Shown: positions 1-9,303 of the stretch, in pieces
Position numbering within the stretch: the stretch's first letter is position 1
Layout of the letters: the number at the start of each line of letters is the position of its first letter
Assembly (NCBI RefSeq): GCF_022429565.1
Contig: NZ_CP092487.1
Span: 2,684,001-2,748,000, forward strand
Direction of reading: 5' to 3'
Length of the DNA: 64,000 nucleotides
From: Lutibacter sp. A64
GTDB taxonomy: Bacteria; Bacteroidota; Bacteroidia; Flavobacteriales; Flavobacteriaceae
Translations under genes and position numbers: made by a program
The notes under the pieces: generated by a model
The model's database searches: none
Seen by the model: only the letters and a program-made list of their open reading frames with translations
Told to the model about the DNA's origin: nothing

Positions 1-844
1 GAAAATTAATAACAATTTAAAAAATACAGTTTTCTCATACATCCCAAATACAGCAGAAACTTCGTTCTATGGAATGCGAGAAGCAGCTGAAGATTTTTTA
101 AATCAACAAAAAACCGATGCTATTTTACACGGTCAACGTAATTTATCTGCCGAAAAAGTAAAAGAAATTTTAGCTGAAAGACCTCGTATAGAAAAACTAG
201 CAATTAAAGATGCTAAGCTTAGAACTTTTATTGCAGATGATAATAGTAGAGACGATTTGGTAGCACACGTTTATGATGTTACTTACGGTATTGTAAAATC
301 AGACGATAACCTAGTTATTATAGACGATAGTATTGTACGTGGAACCACGCTTAAGAAAAGTATTATTAAAATTTTAGACCGTCTAAATCCAAAAAAAATA
401 ATTATAGTTTCTTCTGCACCACAAATTCGTTACCCAGATTGTTATGGTATTGATATGGCAAGAATGGGTGATTTTATTGCCTTTAGAGCTGCTTTAGCCT
501 TATTAAAAGAAAACAATAATTACAATTTGGTTGAAGAAGTTTATAACAAATGTAAAGCACAACAACAGTTAGAAGACACAGAAATTGTAAACGCTGTTAA
601 AGAAATTTATAGTCAGTTTTCAGATGAACAAATTTCAAACAAAATTGCCGAAATGTTAAAAACAGATGCTATAAAAGCCGATGTTGAAATCATTTATCAA
701 TCTGTAGAAAACTTACATGTAGCGTGTCCAAATCATTTAGGTGATTGGTATTTTACTGGAGATTATCCTACACCTGGAGGAAATAGAGTTGTAAACGATT
801 CTTTTATTAATTTTTATGAAGGAAATAACAAAAGAGCTTATTAA
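1..844 (+). CDS. purF: Amidophosphoribosyltransferase, C-terminal part (gene cut by window edge)
   Basis: The reading frame is open from base 2, so this is the 3' part of a gene that starts outside the window; the internal ATG at 74 is not the start. The product catalyses the first step of purine synthesis, moving glutamine-derived ammonia onto PRPP. The phosphoribosyltransferase signature IIDDSIVRGTT is encoded near 320-350, and the tail contains the conserved stretch VACPNHLGDWYFTGDYP (about 735-772). Only the phosphoribosyltransferase half and C-terminal tail are visible; the glutaminase half is upstream. The tail matches the long (over 600-residue) Bacteroidota type of PurF. purD, a later step of the same pathway, lies 11 kb downstream in another unit. 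A strong hairpin follows the stop. Assignment is firm. Confidence 0.93.
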   Translation, partial: KINNNLKNTVFSYIPNTAETSFYGMREAAEDFLNQQKTDAILHGQRNLSAEKVKEILAERPRIEKLAIKDAKLRTFIADDNSRDDLVAHVYDVTYGIVKSDDNLVIIDDSIVRGTTLKKSIIKILDRLNPKKIIIVSSAPQIRYPDCYGIDMARMGDFIAFRAALALLKENNNYNLVEEVYNKCKAQQQLEDTEIVNAVKEIYSQFSDEQISNKIAEMLKTDAIKADVEIIYQSVENLHVACPNHLGDWYFTGDYPTPGGNRVVNDSFINFYEGNNKRAY

Positions 845-858
845 ATAAAAATATACTA

Positions 859-906
859 ACTTATAGACATTCTCTAAACCAAAAGAGACTGTCTATAAGT
901 ACCTTT
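859..906 (+). terminator. Hairpin terminator after purF
   Basis: An 11-base stem (859-869 with 890-900) continues, after one mismatch, into a second 5-base stem (871-875 with 884-888). It is followed by a short T-rich stretch (acctttttaa). It sits 15 bases after the purF stop. Confidence 0.7.
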
Positions 907-1000
907 TTAACTATCTTAAAAAGTATATTTTCTTAAAGCATTCTTTTTTCTACCATATCTTTTTAGATTTATTTAACACAATGTTAAATATAAATTAATG

Positions 1001-1008
1001 TATCTTTG
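1001..1008 (+). promoter_or_regulatory. Bacteroidota -7 promoter element before the MBL-fold gene
   Basis: TATCTTTG fits the TAnnTTTG -7 consensus used by the primary sigma factor of Bacteroidota. It would start transcription near 1015 and leave a leader of about 75 bases before the ATG at 1089. No clear TTG -33 box is seen at the usual spacing. Confidence 0.5.
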
Positions 1009-1088
1009 TAAAACTGTATCTAATTCAAAAAAAAATTATTAGCAAGTTTTAAACGCCATTATTATTGCATTAAAATTTAATATAAAGA

Positions 1089-1949
1089 ATGACAATTTAC
1101 CCAATCGAAACAGGAAACTTTAAGTTAGATGGAGGTGCTATGTTTGGGGTGGTTCCCAAAACCTTATGGCAGAGAACAAATCCAGCAGATAATAACAACT
1201 TAATAGACATGAGTATGCGAAGCATGCTTATTGAAGATGGAAACAGACTTATCTTAATTGACACTGGTACAGGCAATAAACAATCAGATAAATTTTTCGG
1301 TTATTATTACTTTTTTGGAGATTTTTCTTTAGATACATCATTAACAAAATATGGTTTTCATAGAGATGACATTACCGATGTATTTTTAACACATCTACAT
1401 TTCGATCATTGTGGCGGTGCTATTCAATGGAACAAAGACAGAACTGGATACGAACCAGCATTTAAAAATGCAAAATTTTGGTCTAACAAAAACCATTGGC
1501 AATGGGCAATTGAACCAAACGTTCGAGAAAAAGCTTCATTTTTAAAAGAAAATATAAATCCTATTGAAGCAAGCGGGCAATTAAATTTTATAAACCTGCC
1601 TGAAAGTGATTTTGCTACAAATACCGAACTTGGTTTCGATATTCTATTTGCAGACGGACATACCGAAAAACAAATGATTCCACACATTCAATACAAAGAA
1701 AAAACACTTGTTTTTATGGCTGATTTATTACCAACCGTAGGGCACATTCCACTGCCTTATGTTATGGGGTACGACACAAGACCTTTACTAACAATAGATG
1801 AAAAAGCTAAATTCTTAAACAAAGCAGCAACTAATAATTACTTTTTGTTTTTAGAACACGATGCCTCTAACGAGTTATGCACCTTAAAACATACAGAAAA
1901 AGGAGTACGATTAAACCAAACATATAAATTTAACCAAGTATTTAATTAA
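1089..1949 (+). CDS. MBL-fold metallo-hydrolase
   Basis: A 286-residue protein of the metallo-beta-lactamase fold. The metal site THLHFDHCGG gives the HxHxDH motif at H102, H104, D106 and H107. Later metal-ligand candidates are the histidine in FADGHT, the aspartate in FMADLLP and the histidine in LEHDAS. There is no signal peptide, so it is probably a cytoplasmic, dinuclear-zinc hydrolase of the lactonase/quorum-quenching-like branch; the substrate cannot be read from sequence. Its stop is only 8 bases before the next ATG, so it is very likely co-transcribed with the subtilase. A -7 element at 1001 fits as the shared promoter. Fold assignment is secure; a specific reaction is not. Confidence 0.88.
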   Translation: MTIYPIETGNFKLDGGAMFGVVPKTLWQRTNPADNNNLIDMSMRSMLIEDGNRLILIDTGTGNKQSDKFFGYYYFFGDFSLDTSLTKYGFHRDDITDVFLTHLHFDHCGGAIQWNKDRTGYEPAFKNAKFWSNKNHWQWAIEPNVREKASFLKENINPIEASGQLNFINLPESDFATNTELGFDILFADGHTEKQMIPHIQYKEKTLVFMADLLPTVGHIPLPYVMGYDTRPLLTIDEKAKFLNKAATNNYFLFLEHDASNELCTLKHTEKGVRLNQTYKFNQVFN

Positions 1950-1957
1950 AATAGTAA

Positions 1958-3604
1958 ATGAAAATGAGAATTTTAAAACCAATGTACGTAATGGCAATTG
2001 CAGCTGTTACATTAACTAGTTGTAGTTCTGTAAAAAAAATGACAGTACCAACTATGGATACAGCCGTTTCAATGGCTGAAAAACAAGGAGTGGTTAGTGA
2101 TGAACAATTTAAACATTGGGCACATGCTGATTTAGTAACAGATACTATACCTGGTATGAGTGTAGACAAAGCATACCAATTTTTAGAAGATAAAAAAGGA
2201 GAAACTGTAATTGTAGCTGTTATCGATTCTGGTATCGATATTGAACATGAAGATTTAAAAGATGTACTTTGGACAAATCCTAAAGAAATTCCTGGTAATA
2301 ATGTAGATGATGATAAAAACGGTTATGTAGATGATATTCACGGATGGAACTTTTTAGGTGGTGACGGTGTTGCTGCTCCAGAACAATTAGAACTTACACG
2401 CCTTGTAGCTGAATTAAACACTCGTTTTGAAGGTAAAACTGCTGATGAAATTTCTGATAAAGACAAAGCTGATTTTGAAAAATACCAAAAGTATTTAGAA
2501 GATTATAATAAAGCATCTGAAAAACATTTTGCTACTATGGATCGTTTAGCTCAAATTGAAGGAGTTATAACATCTGTAAAAAAATACATTGGAAAAGAAA
2601 CACTTACTTTAGAAGATTTAAAAGCTGTTGAAACAGACGATTTATCAATAAAAGGTCAAGTAAACGGCTTAATTGGTATGTTTAGTAACGGTTTTGACGA
2701 AGCTTCTTTTAACGATTATTACAAAAGTCAAAAATCAAATAAAAGCTACGACCTAGATTTTGACGGCAGAGCTATTGTTGGTGACAACCCAGAAGATATT
2801 AAAGACGTTAATTATGGTAATGGAAATGTAATTGGATCTAAAGATGCTGAATCTCACGGAACACACGTTTCAGGTATTATTTTAGCTTCTCGTACTAATG
2901 GTCTTGGAATGCGTGGTGTTGCTCACAATGCAAAATTAATGTCTGTTAGAGCAGTACCAGATGGAGATGAACGCGATAAAGATGTTGCTTTAGCAATTAG
3001 ATACGCTGTAGATAATGGTGCAAAAGTAGTAAATATGAGCTTCGGTAAAAGTTACTCTCCAAACAAAGAATGGGTTATTGACGCAATTAAATATGCTGAA
3101 AAACATGATGTTTTATTAGTACACGCTGCTGGTAATTCAAGTGAAGATATAGATGTAAGCGATAACTGGCCAAACGATTCTTTTGATAAAGTTATTGAAG
3201 TTGCTGACAATGTATTAACTGTTGGTGCAATGAGTATAAATAACAATGAAAACTTACCAGCAACATTTACAAATTATGGTAAAAAAAATGTAGACGTATT
3301 TGCTCCTGGAGTACAAATTTATTCAACAATACCAAAAAACGAATATGCTAAATTTAGCGGTACTTCAATGGCTTCTCCAGAAGTTGCTGGTGTAGCTACA
3401 TTAGTAAGATCCTATTATCCAGAATTAACTGCAAGTCAGGTAAAACATATAATTATGAATTCTGGAACTAAATTAAACCTTGATGTTTTAGTACCAGGGA
3501 AAAAAGGAGAAAAAACTAATTTCTCTAACCTATCTATCTCAGGTAAAGTAGCTAATGCATACAATGCCTTAATTTTAGCAGATAAAATGGTAAACGGAAA
3601 GTAA
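1958..3604 (+). CDS. S8-family (subtilisin-like) serine protease, lipoprotein
   Basis: A 548-residue subtilase. The N-terminus has a lipoprotein signal (hydrophobic stretch, then LTSCSS), so it is probably anchored in a cell-envelope membrane. The catalytic triad is clear: D90 in VIDSGIDIEHED, H300 in SHGTHVSG and S470 in SGTSMASPEVAG, with the oxyanion Asn in HAAGNSS. Roughly 210 residues separate the Asp and His, far more than the 30-40 of bacterial subtilisins; the charged, helix-prone insert occupies about residues 130-270. It overlaps no other gene and follows the MBL gene by 8 bases. A hairpin terminator follows. Likely role: envelope or secreted-protein proteolysis; substrate unknown. 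Confidence 0.92.
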   Translation: MKMRILKPMYVMAIAAVTLTSCSSVKKMTVPTMDTAVSMAEKQGVVSDEQFKHWAHADLVTDTIPGMSVDKAYQFLEDKKGETVIVAVIDSGIDIEHEDLKDVLWTNPKEIPGNNVDDDKNGYVDDIHGWNFLGGDGVAAPEQLELTRLVAELNTRFEGKTADEISDKDKADFEKYQKYLEDYNKASEKHFATMDRLAQIEGVITSVKKYIGKETLTLEDLKAVETDDLSIKGQVNGLIGMFSNGFDEASFNDYYKSQKSNKSYDLDFDGRAIVGDNPEDIKDVNYGNGNVIGSKDAESHGTHVSGIILASRTNGLGMRGVAHNAKLMSVRAVPDGDERDKDVALAIRYAVDNGAKVVNMSFGKSYSPNKEWVIDAIKYAEKHDVLLVHAAGNSSEDIDVSDNWPNDSFDKVIEVADNVLTVGAMSINNNENLPATFTNYGKKNVDVFAPGVQIYSTIPKNEYAKFSGTSMASPEVAGVATLVRSYYPELTASQVKHIIMNSGTKLNLDVLVPGKKGEKTNFSNLSISGKVANAYNALILADKMVNGK

Positions 3605-3624
3605 TTAAATTATAATATTCTGTT

Positions 3625-3657
3625 AAAAAAGCACATTCTAAAAGAATGTGCTTTTTT
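3625..3657 (+). terminator. Rho-independent terminator after the subtilase
   Basis: A perfect stem (gcacattct at 3631-3639 with agaatgtgc at 3643-3651) is extended by A6/T6 runs, with a three-base loop. It lies 20 bases after the subtilase stop. Confidence 0.9.
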
Positions 3658-3705
3658 GTTTTCTACACTTATGGTTATATTGCAATTTAATTAAATACAC
3701 TATAC

Positions 3706-5541
3706 ATGAAAAAACTATTAAGCCTGCTATTTTTTATCTCTTCATCACTACTTTTTTCACAAAATAACACCTCATATTGGCAACAACACGCCTCATACAC
3801 TATGGATGTTGATGTAGATGTTGAAAACTACCAATACAAAGGAACACAAAAACTAGTGTACACTAACAACTCACCAGATACTTTAAATCAGGTTTTTTAT
3901 CATTTGTATTACAACGCTTTTCAACCAAACAGTGAAATGGACGCACGTTTACAATCTATTGTGGACCCAGATAGAAGAATGGTAAATAACATTGGAACAA
4001 AAGAAAACCCTATTTATGAAAGTAGAATAGCCAAACTTAAACCAAATGAAATTGGCTATTTAAAAGTACTTTCGTTAAAACAAAACGGAGAAAATATTAC
4101 TTATAAAAATGAAGGAACTGTTTTAGAAGTTACCTTAAAAAAAGCCATTAAACCAGGTGAAAAAGTTGTGTTTGATATGACTTTTGAAGGACAAGTACCT
4201 GTAATGATTAGAAGAGCCGGTAGAAACAGTGAAGATGGCATAGCACTTTCTATGGCACAATGGTATCCTAAAATGGCTGAATACGATTTTGAAGGCTGGC
4301 ACGCAGATGCATATATTGCGCGTGAATTTCATGGTGTTTGGGGCGATTTTGATGTAACACTTCATATTAATAAAAACTATACTGTTGGAGGAACTGGTTA
4401 TCTTCAAAATCCTCAAGAAATTGGACACGGATATGAAGACAAAACAAAACCACTTTCTATTAAAAAAGGCAAAAAACTATCTTGGCATTTTATTGCTCCA
4501 AAAGTACACGATTTTACTTGGGCTGCTGATCCAAATTTTACACACGATATTTTAAAAACTAAAAGCGGAACAGACCTACATTTTTTATATAAAAACGATA
4601 AAAAATATGCAAAAGCCTGGAAAGAAGCACAAGCACTTACCGAAAAAGCACTTAATTATTTTAATGAAAATATAGGACCTTATCCTTGGAAACAATATTC
4701 AGTTATTCAAGGTGGTGATGGAGGAATGGAGTATGCTATGTGCACCTTAATATCTGGAGGAGAAACTCTTGGAAGTATTATTGGTACGGTGTATCACGAA
4801 TTAGCACATGCTTGGTTTCAACATTTATTAGCTACAAACGAAAGTAAACACTCTTGGATGGATGAAGGTTTTACAACCTATATTTCAACATTGGCTTCTA
4901 ATAAATTCATTAAAAATGGAGATGATAAACCAAATTCTGATAGCTACAGACGTTATTTCTATTTAGTAAATGCTGAAATTGAAGAACCATTAACAACACA
5001 TTCCGACAGGTACCACACAAATACAGCCTTTAGTACTGCAAGCTACACAAAAGGAAGTATGTTTTTAACGCAACTAAACTATATCATTGGCGAAGAAAAT
5101 GTAAAAAAATCATTAAAAAAATATTACAATGATTTTAAATTTAAACATCCTACACCTAACGATTATATAAGAGTTGCAGAAAAAGTATCTGGAATTCAAT
5201 TAGCTTGGTATTTAAATGAATGGACACAAACTTTACATACTATAGATTATGCTATAGCAAAAATTGAAGGCACTAATATAACCTTAGCTAGAGTCGGTAA
5301 AATGCCAATGCCTATAGATGTAAAAGTAACGTATACCGATGGAAGTTCTGAAGACTTCTACATTCCGCTAAGTATGATGCGTGGAGAAAAACCAACAACT
5401 GCAACCTTATTAAAAGATTGGGCTTGGGCAACACCAAAATATACTTTTTCAACTTCAAAAGAAATTAAAAAAGTTGAAATCGACACTTCTACTTTAATGG
5501 CTGATATAAATAGAGAAAATAATGTATATATAGTAGAATAA
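3706..5541 (+). CDS. M1-family metallopeptidase (aminopeptidase N-like)
   Basis: A 611-residue zinc aminopeptidase of the M1 family. The zinc motif is HELAH (H364, E365, H368) with the third ligand E387 in WMDEGFTTY, the usual HExxH-x18-E spacing. The substrate-binding GGMEYA-type motif of M1 enzymes appears as GGMEYAMCT about 20 residues before the zinc site. The N-terminus is a typical signal peptide (MKKLLSLLFFISSSLLFSQ), so it is exported. The N-terminal beta-sandwich is present; the C-terminal ARM-like domain of classic aminopeptidase N seems short, as in many flavobacterial relatives. It stands alone between two hairpins. Probably helps degrade peptides outside the cell or in the periplasm. 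Confidence 0.92.
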   Translation: MKKLLSLLFFISSSLLFSQNNTSYWQQHASYTMDVDVDVENYQYKGTQKLVYTNNSPDTLNQVFYHLYYNAFQPNSEMDARLQSIVDPDRRMVNNIGTKENPIYESRIAKLKPNEIGYLKVLSLKQNGENITYKNEGTVLEVTLKKAIKPGEKVVFDMTFEGQVPVMIRRAGRNSEDGIALSMAQWYPKMAEYDFEGWHADAYIAREFHGVWGDFDVTLHINKNYTVGGTGYLQNPQEIGHGYEDKTKPLSIKKGKKLSWHFIAPKVHDFTWAADPNFTHDILKTKSGTDLHFLYKNDKKYAKAWKEAQALTEKALNYFNENIGPYPWKQYSVIQGGDGGMEYAMCTLISGGETLGSIIGTVYHELAHAWFQHLLATNESKHSWMDEGFTTYISTLASNKFIKNGDDKPNSDSYRRYFYLVNAEIEEPLTTHSDRYHTNTAFSTASYTKGSMFLTQLNYIIGEENVKKSLKKYYNDFKFKHPTPNDYIRVAEKVSGIQLAWYLNEWTQTLHTIDYAIAKIEGTNITLARVGKMPMPIDVKVTYTDGSSEDFYIPLSMMRGEKPTTATLLKDWAWATPKYTFSTSKEIKKVEIDTSTLMADINRENNVYIVE

Positions 5542-5559
5542 CAATAATCTATTTTTTTT

Positions 5560-5600
5560 AAAAGCTCCTTTAAATTAAAATTTATAAGGAGCTTTTATTA
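5560..5600 (+). terminator. Hairpin terminator between convergent genes
   Basis: Stem aaagctcctt (5561-5570) pairs with aaggagcttt (5586-5595), followed by a T-rich tail. It lies between the M1 peptidase and the convergent ywbE-like gene. Confidence 0.75.
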
Positions 5601-5632
5601 TTTAATTATTAGTCGATAAAAACAACTGCAAG

Positions 5633-5842
5633 CTACGCTAAAACCCATTTAACTCTTCCAACTTCTCCGGTTTCTAGTTGCACTTTTATTCCGTGTGGAT
5701 GCTTTGGAGATTTTGTTAAAATCCGTTTTACAGTTCCTTCGGTTAATTCTCCGCTACGCTGATGATGTTTTTGAACAATTTCAACATCACTTCCAATTTT
5801 TATATTGTTTCTAATACTTCCAGTAATTTTATTAGACTCCAT
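5633..5842 (-). CDS. YwbE family protein (DUF2196)
   Basis: A 69-residue protein that matches the small YwbE family: the conserved core reads as a basic, KOW-like beta-barrel strand pattern with LTKSPKHPHGIKVQL followed by GEVGRVKWVL. The length is typical. Function in this family is not established; the basic, RNA-binding-like sequence is only suggestive. It lies 22 bases downstream of the exonuclease gene on the same strand and is probably co-transcribed with it. Confidence 0.85.
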   Translation of the reverse strand: MESNKITGSIRNNIKIGSDVEIVQKHHQRSGELTEGTVKRILTKSPKHPHGIKVQLETGEVGRVKWVLA

Positions 5843-5864
5843 AAATTTTTATTAACTTTTTAAA

Positions 5865-6581
5865 TTATACATGTACAATATTAACAGGTTCTATTAACGG
5901 TTCATTATTAAAACGAAGCAATAATTGAGCAATTGCAATAGTGTCTTTTTCGCAATAAGTTACAATGCGTTTAATATTTTTTTCTTTATAATAAACATCT
6001 CCTACTTCACTTCCACTAATATCATCTTTGGGTGATGGAATATTTAATATTGAAGTCAATAATTTTAATGAAGTATAATGCTTGTAATCTCCAAATTTCC
6101 ATAATTCCAAGGTGTCTAAATGCGGAATTTCCCAAGGTTTTTTACCAAATAAATTTAGCTTTTCTGGAAGTACTATTTGATGAATTATCATACGACGCGC
6201 AATGTATGGAAAATCAAATTCTTTTCCATTATGTGCACATAATACATGTGCTGGTTTATTAAAATGAAGGTTTATTAATTTTTTAAAATCTTCTAAAATT
6301 TTCACCTCATCACCAAAAAACGAAGTGACTCTAAATTTGCGTTCTTCCGTTTTAAAATTGGTAAAATATCCTACCGAAATACAAACAATTTTACCAAATT
6401 CTGCCCATATCCCAGCCCTTTCGTAAAACTCTTCTAGTGTAAATTCTTCTTTACGTTGATACTGTGTTTTTGAGGCAAACAGCTCTTGCTTTTCTTCAGA
6501 TAAATCTGAATAAAACTCTGTTTCTGGAACTGTTTCAATATCTAGAAATAGAATATTTTCAAAATTAATTTTAGTATTCAT
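5865..6581 (-). CDS. 3'-5' exonuclease, PolB-exonuclease-like (DnaQ fold)
   Basis: A 238-residue DEDDy-type exonuclease. Motif I is FLDIETVPE (DxE), motif II lies in HNGKEFDFPYIARR, and the last acidic residue is in YCEKDTIAI. This pattern matches the stand-alone exonuclease family related to the proofreading domain of DNA polymerase B, common in Bacteroidota. It should remove nucleotides from DNA 3' ends using two metal ions. There is no signal peptide. It is the first gene of a two-gene unit with ywbE. The biological role (repair or mismatch clearing) is inferred from the family only. Confidence 0.85.
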   Translation of the reverse strand: MNTKINFENILFLDIETVPETEFYSDLSEEKQELFASKTQYQRKEEFTLEEFYERAGIWAEFGKIVCISVGYFTNFKTEERKFRVTSFFGDEVKILEDFKKLINLHFNKPAHVLCAHNGKEFDFPYIARRMIIHQIVLPEKLNLFGKKPWEIPHLDTLELWKFGDYKHYTSLKLLTSILNIPSPKDDISGSEVGDVYYKEKNIKRIVTYCEKDTIAIAQLLLRFNNEPLIEPVNIVHV

Positions 6582-6604
6582 AGCTTTTTTTATATAAATA
6601 TAAC

Positions 6605-6640
6605 AAAAAAAATCATTCCTGAAATTGGAATGATTTTTTT
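6605..6640 (-). terminator. Strong symmetric hairpin terminator
   Basis: Stem aaaaaaatcattcc (6605-6618) pairs with ggaatgattttttt (6627-6640) around a 6-8 base loop. On the minus strand it follows the secreted lamin-tail-like gene that ends at 6661; the structure is symmetric and could also act on plus-strand transcripts. Confidence 0.85.
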
Positions 6641-6660
6641 ACTGTATATTTTATTAGCTA

Positions 6661-7380
6661 CTAATTAATTAAAACCTTCCTAACCGACACTTTCTTATCT
6701 TCCTCTACCTGAACTAAATACAAACCTGTACTTAAATTTTCTACATTGATTGTTTCGTTAGTTTTAACAGCTTTATTGTAAACTACACTTCCTAAAATAG
6801 AGTAGATTACAACATTCTTATCTAATGAATTTTTAGTAGAAATTGAAATTCTTCCATCCTTAACCGGATTTGGATATATATTAAAATCTTCAATTTGATC
6901 TTTTACCACTGAAAGCGATTTACTTGAATATGGTGCTTTCGGAGTTGGTTTTGAAGGAATCCAACCTGTTTCTGTTTTTTGCAAAGATATTTCTCCACTT
7001 GTACTTCCAATATTATAATATTTATTAAAGTTATTAGAACTTCCGTAACTTAAAGATTCAATGATATTGTTTCCATTTTTTAAAATAACTGCTCCTCCTG
7101 TAAAGTCAAAATCAATACCGTCTATAACTAAAAATTCTCCCTCTTTAAGTTTCCCTTGTAAGTCTATTTGTTCTACTGTATTTCCATTACTATTATACAA
7201 AACTAAGGTCCAATTTTTTAATTGAATATTTCCGTTTCCGTTTTCTCTATATACAGCTAATTCAATAAATGGGTTACTACCTGTATAATTAATCTCGGAA
7301 ATGTAAACAGTTTTTTCATTTTTAGCAAAACTTGAAGTTGCTACTAATAAAAAAGTAACTAAAGTGTAAAAATATTTCAT
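6661..7380 (-). CDS. Secreted lamin-tail-like protein with T9SS type A sorting domain
   Basis: A protein of 239 residues from the ATG at 7380; a longer frame from a TTG at 7392 is less likely because MKYFYTLVTFLLVATSSFA is a complete signal peptide. The middle (about residues 20-140) has the strand pattern of a lamin-tail-like domain (ISEINYTGSNPFIELAVY ... GGAVILKNG). The last 70-75 residues are a type A T9SS sorting domain: FNIYPNPVKDGRISI through VRKVLIN. The domain would be cleaved during export by the T9SS and the protein released or attached to the surface. Its neighbour at 7669 has the same tail and fold type, so the pair probably arose by duplication or shares a role. Function unknown. 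Confidence 0.85.
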   Translation of the reverse strand: MKYFYTLVTFLLVATSSFAKNEKTVYISEINYTGSNPFIELAVYRENGNGNIQLKNWTLVLYNSNGNTVEQIDLQGKLKEGEFLVIDGIDFDFTGGAVILKNGNNIIESLSYGSSNNFNKYYNIGSTSGEISLQKTETGWIPSKPTPKAPYSSKSLSVVKDQIEDFNIYPNPVKDGRISISTKNSLDKNVVIYSILGSVVYNKAVKTNETINVENLSTGLYLVQVEEDKKVSVRKVLIN

Positions 7381-7668
7381 GGGGATGAACAATTTATATC
7401 TATTACAAAGATCAGGCTTTAAGATGTAGCTTAACGTATTTACCCCTCTAACTTAGCCACTTGCAGTATTAACTAAACAAATGGTTTGTTTTAACCAATA
7501 AATTGAAATTAAATTCACCTACTTAAGTAAGGTTTTACCCTACTTTTTGTTGCTAATAGTATAAAACTTCGTAAAAAAACGCCTAGAACAGAGATTTAAC
7601 ACTCTAATTTTCACAGTGATTGATTAACTATAAATATGATGATTATGTTTGTAATGATAAATTCAAAA

Positions 7669-9303
7669 TTAATTTACAACCAATTTACGTGTAGCAATTT
7701 TTCCCCCTTCTTCTATTTTAACAATGTAAATTCCCTTATTTAGATTAGAAATATTTAAATACTCTTTGGTTTGTAGGTTTTTACTATACACTTGTTGTCC
7801 TGTTAAAGTGTAAATAGTAACATTTCTAGTTAATTTATTATTTGAAGCCATGTATAATTTTCCATTAGAAACTGGATTTGGATACATCGCAAAATTTTCT
7901 ATTTGGTTTTTTACTACGGAGAGTGTAAAGTTATTTTCAGTGCCAGGTGTCCCATAATCTCCACCACCATAAGTAGTTGTTGCCTCACCCCAATTTAAAG
8001 CAATAAGATTGTCAGCACTGTTATAATTCTCTAAACTTAACTCCATACTTTTTCCAGCTACTAAAGGATACCCTAAAACATCACTATAAACAACCCTATC
8101 AATTTCTGTGACACCACTTGTCAAAATAATTTCATCAATATCATTTGTCAAAATAAATCCAGAATACTCATAATTAGCAGTAAACCCACCATTTGCTCCA
8201 CTATTCGAATTTCTTGCAAAAACTGCATATCCATTTGCTGGCACTATAACAGACGAAGCTATAATATGCGAATCTGAATCAACATCTGAAATAACCCAAC
8301 CTTCCATATCAATAGCTGAAGCTGTGGTATTATAAACTTCAAAATATTCGCCTTCATCATCATCAACAGCACTTGGATCAGACATAATTTCAGTAATTAT
8401 TATGGAACCTGTAATTGGGGAAACAATACCAGCCAATAAACTGATTTTATCTGTAGCACCAGAACTTAAACAAGTAATATTTTGACTGTAACTTCCAATA
8501 ATTAAACCCAATTTTAAACGTACGTAAATTGTAGTTGGAGTAATTGTTCCTAATCCTTTTGGCAATGTAATAGATGCTCCAAAACCAACACCAGAAGTTG
8601 TTGAAATTTCAAAATCTGTAGGAGCTGTTATAATAATATCATCGGTTAAATTTGTACCTGAAACAACAAAACTACCTTCAGTTGCTGTAGGTGAACCAAC
8701 TTCATAATCTAAACCAGCAACTCTGTATGTATTACTTATAATTGCAGGAGCTGTATTAAATGTTTGCCCACTATTTATTGCATCTGCAGTTGCAGTTGTT
8801 GGTGAATTCCACGTAAAATCATCATAATAAACTCCAGAACCAGACAATTGTAGAGAATGACCAATTAAAGTATCTGGATCAGTTTCAAACACCCCAATAT
8901 CTGTAGATACCATACCTTTTGCTGCACCATCTGCAGCGGTTATAATACCTCCATAACTTAAAAACTGTACAACAATACCTAATGGATTAATTAAAGCCAA
9001 TCCATCAGGATTACCATTTTGAATACCTGGTTGAGGAAACCAAAGTGTTCCTCTATTATTTTGTTGATTTGGGATTACACCAGTCAAAGACATTGTAGTC
9101 CCATAAATCATAGAACTACTACCATTGTAAAGTTCAATACTCCAACCTGCTAAATCTGTTCCGGCAGGACCCGCAATTTCGATTCCTTCATCAACATCTC
9201 CCCCTTTATTATCATAATGAATTTCATTTATAAAAACTTCTGTTTGTCCAAAAGAAAGTGTAACCACAAAAATAGTTACAAGCAAAAAATAAAATTTCTT
9301 CAT
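7669..9303 (-). CDS. Secreted protein with two lamin-tail domains and T9SS type A sorting domain
   Basis: A 544-residue exported protein with signal peptide MKKFYFLLVTIFVVTLSFGQ. A first lamin-tail domain covers about residues 20-180 (VFINEIHYDNKGGDVDEGIE), then an Ig-like segment common in secreted Bacteroidota proteins (SFVVSGTNLTDDIIIT, about 190-290), then a second lamin-tail domain (about 300-450, IITEIMSDPSAVDDDEGEYF). The C-terminal 75 residues are a type A T9SS sorting domain (FAMYPNPVSNGKLYM to TRKLVVN). Lamin-tail plus Ig-like arrangements are often attached to extracellular nucleases or other enzymes, but no catalytic domain is present here. It is probably a surface or secreted binding protein. 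Confidence 0.88.
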   Translation of the reverse strand: MKKFYFLLVTIFVVTLSFGQTEVFINEIHYDNKGGDVDEGIEIAGPAGTDLAGWSIELYNGSSSMIYGTTMSLTGVIPNQQNNRGTLWFPQPGIQNGNPDGLALINPLGIVVQFLSYGGIITAADGAAKGMVSTDIGVFETDPDTLIGHSLQLSGSGVYYDDFTWNSPTTATADAINSGQTFNTAPAIISNTYRVAGLDYEVGSPTATEGSFVVSGTNLTDDIIITAPTDFEISTTSGVGFGASITLPKGLGTITPTTIYVRLKLGLIIGSYSQNITCLSSGATDKISLLAGIVSPITGSIIITEIMSDPSAVDDDEGEYFEVYNTTASAIDMEGWVISDVDSDSHIIASSVIVPANGYAVFARNSNSGANGGFTANYEYSGFILTNDIDEIILTSGVTEIDRVVYSDVLGYPLVAGKSMELSLENYNSADNLIALNWGEATTTYGGGDYGTPGTENNFTLSVVKNQIENFAMYPNPVSNGKLYMASNNKLTRNVTIYTLTGQQVYSKNLQTKEYLNISNLNKGIYIVKIEEGGKIATRKLVVN

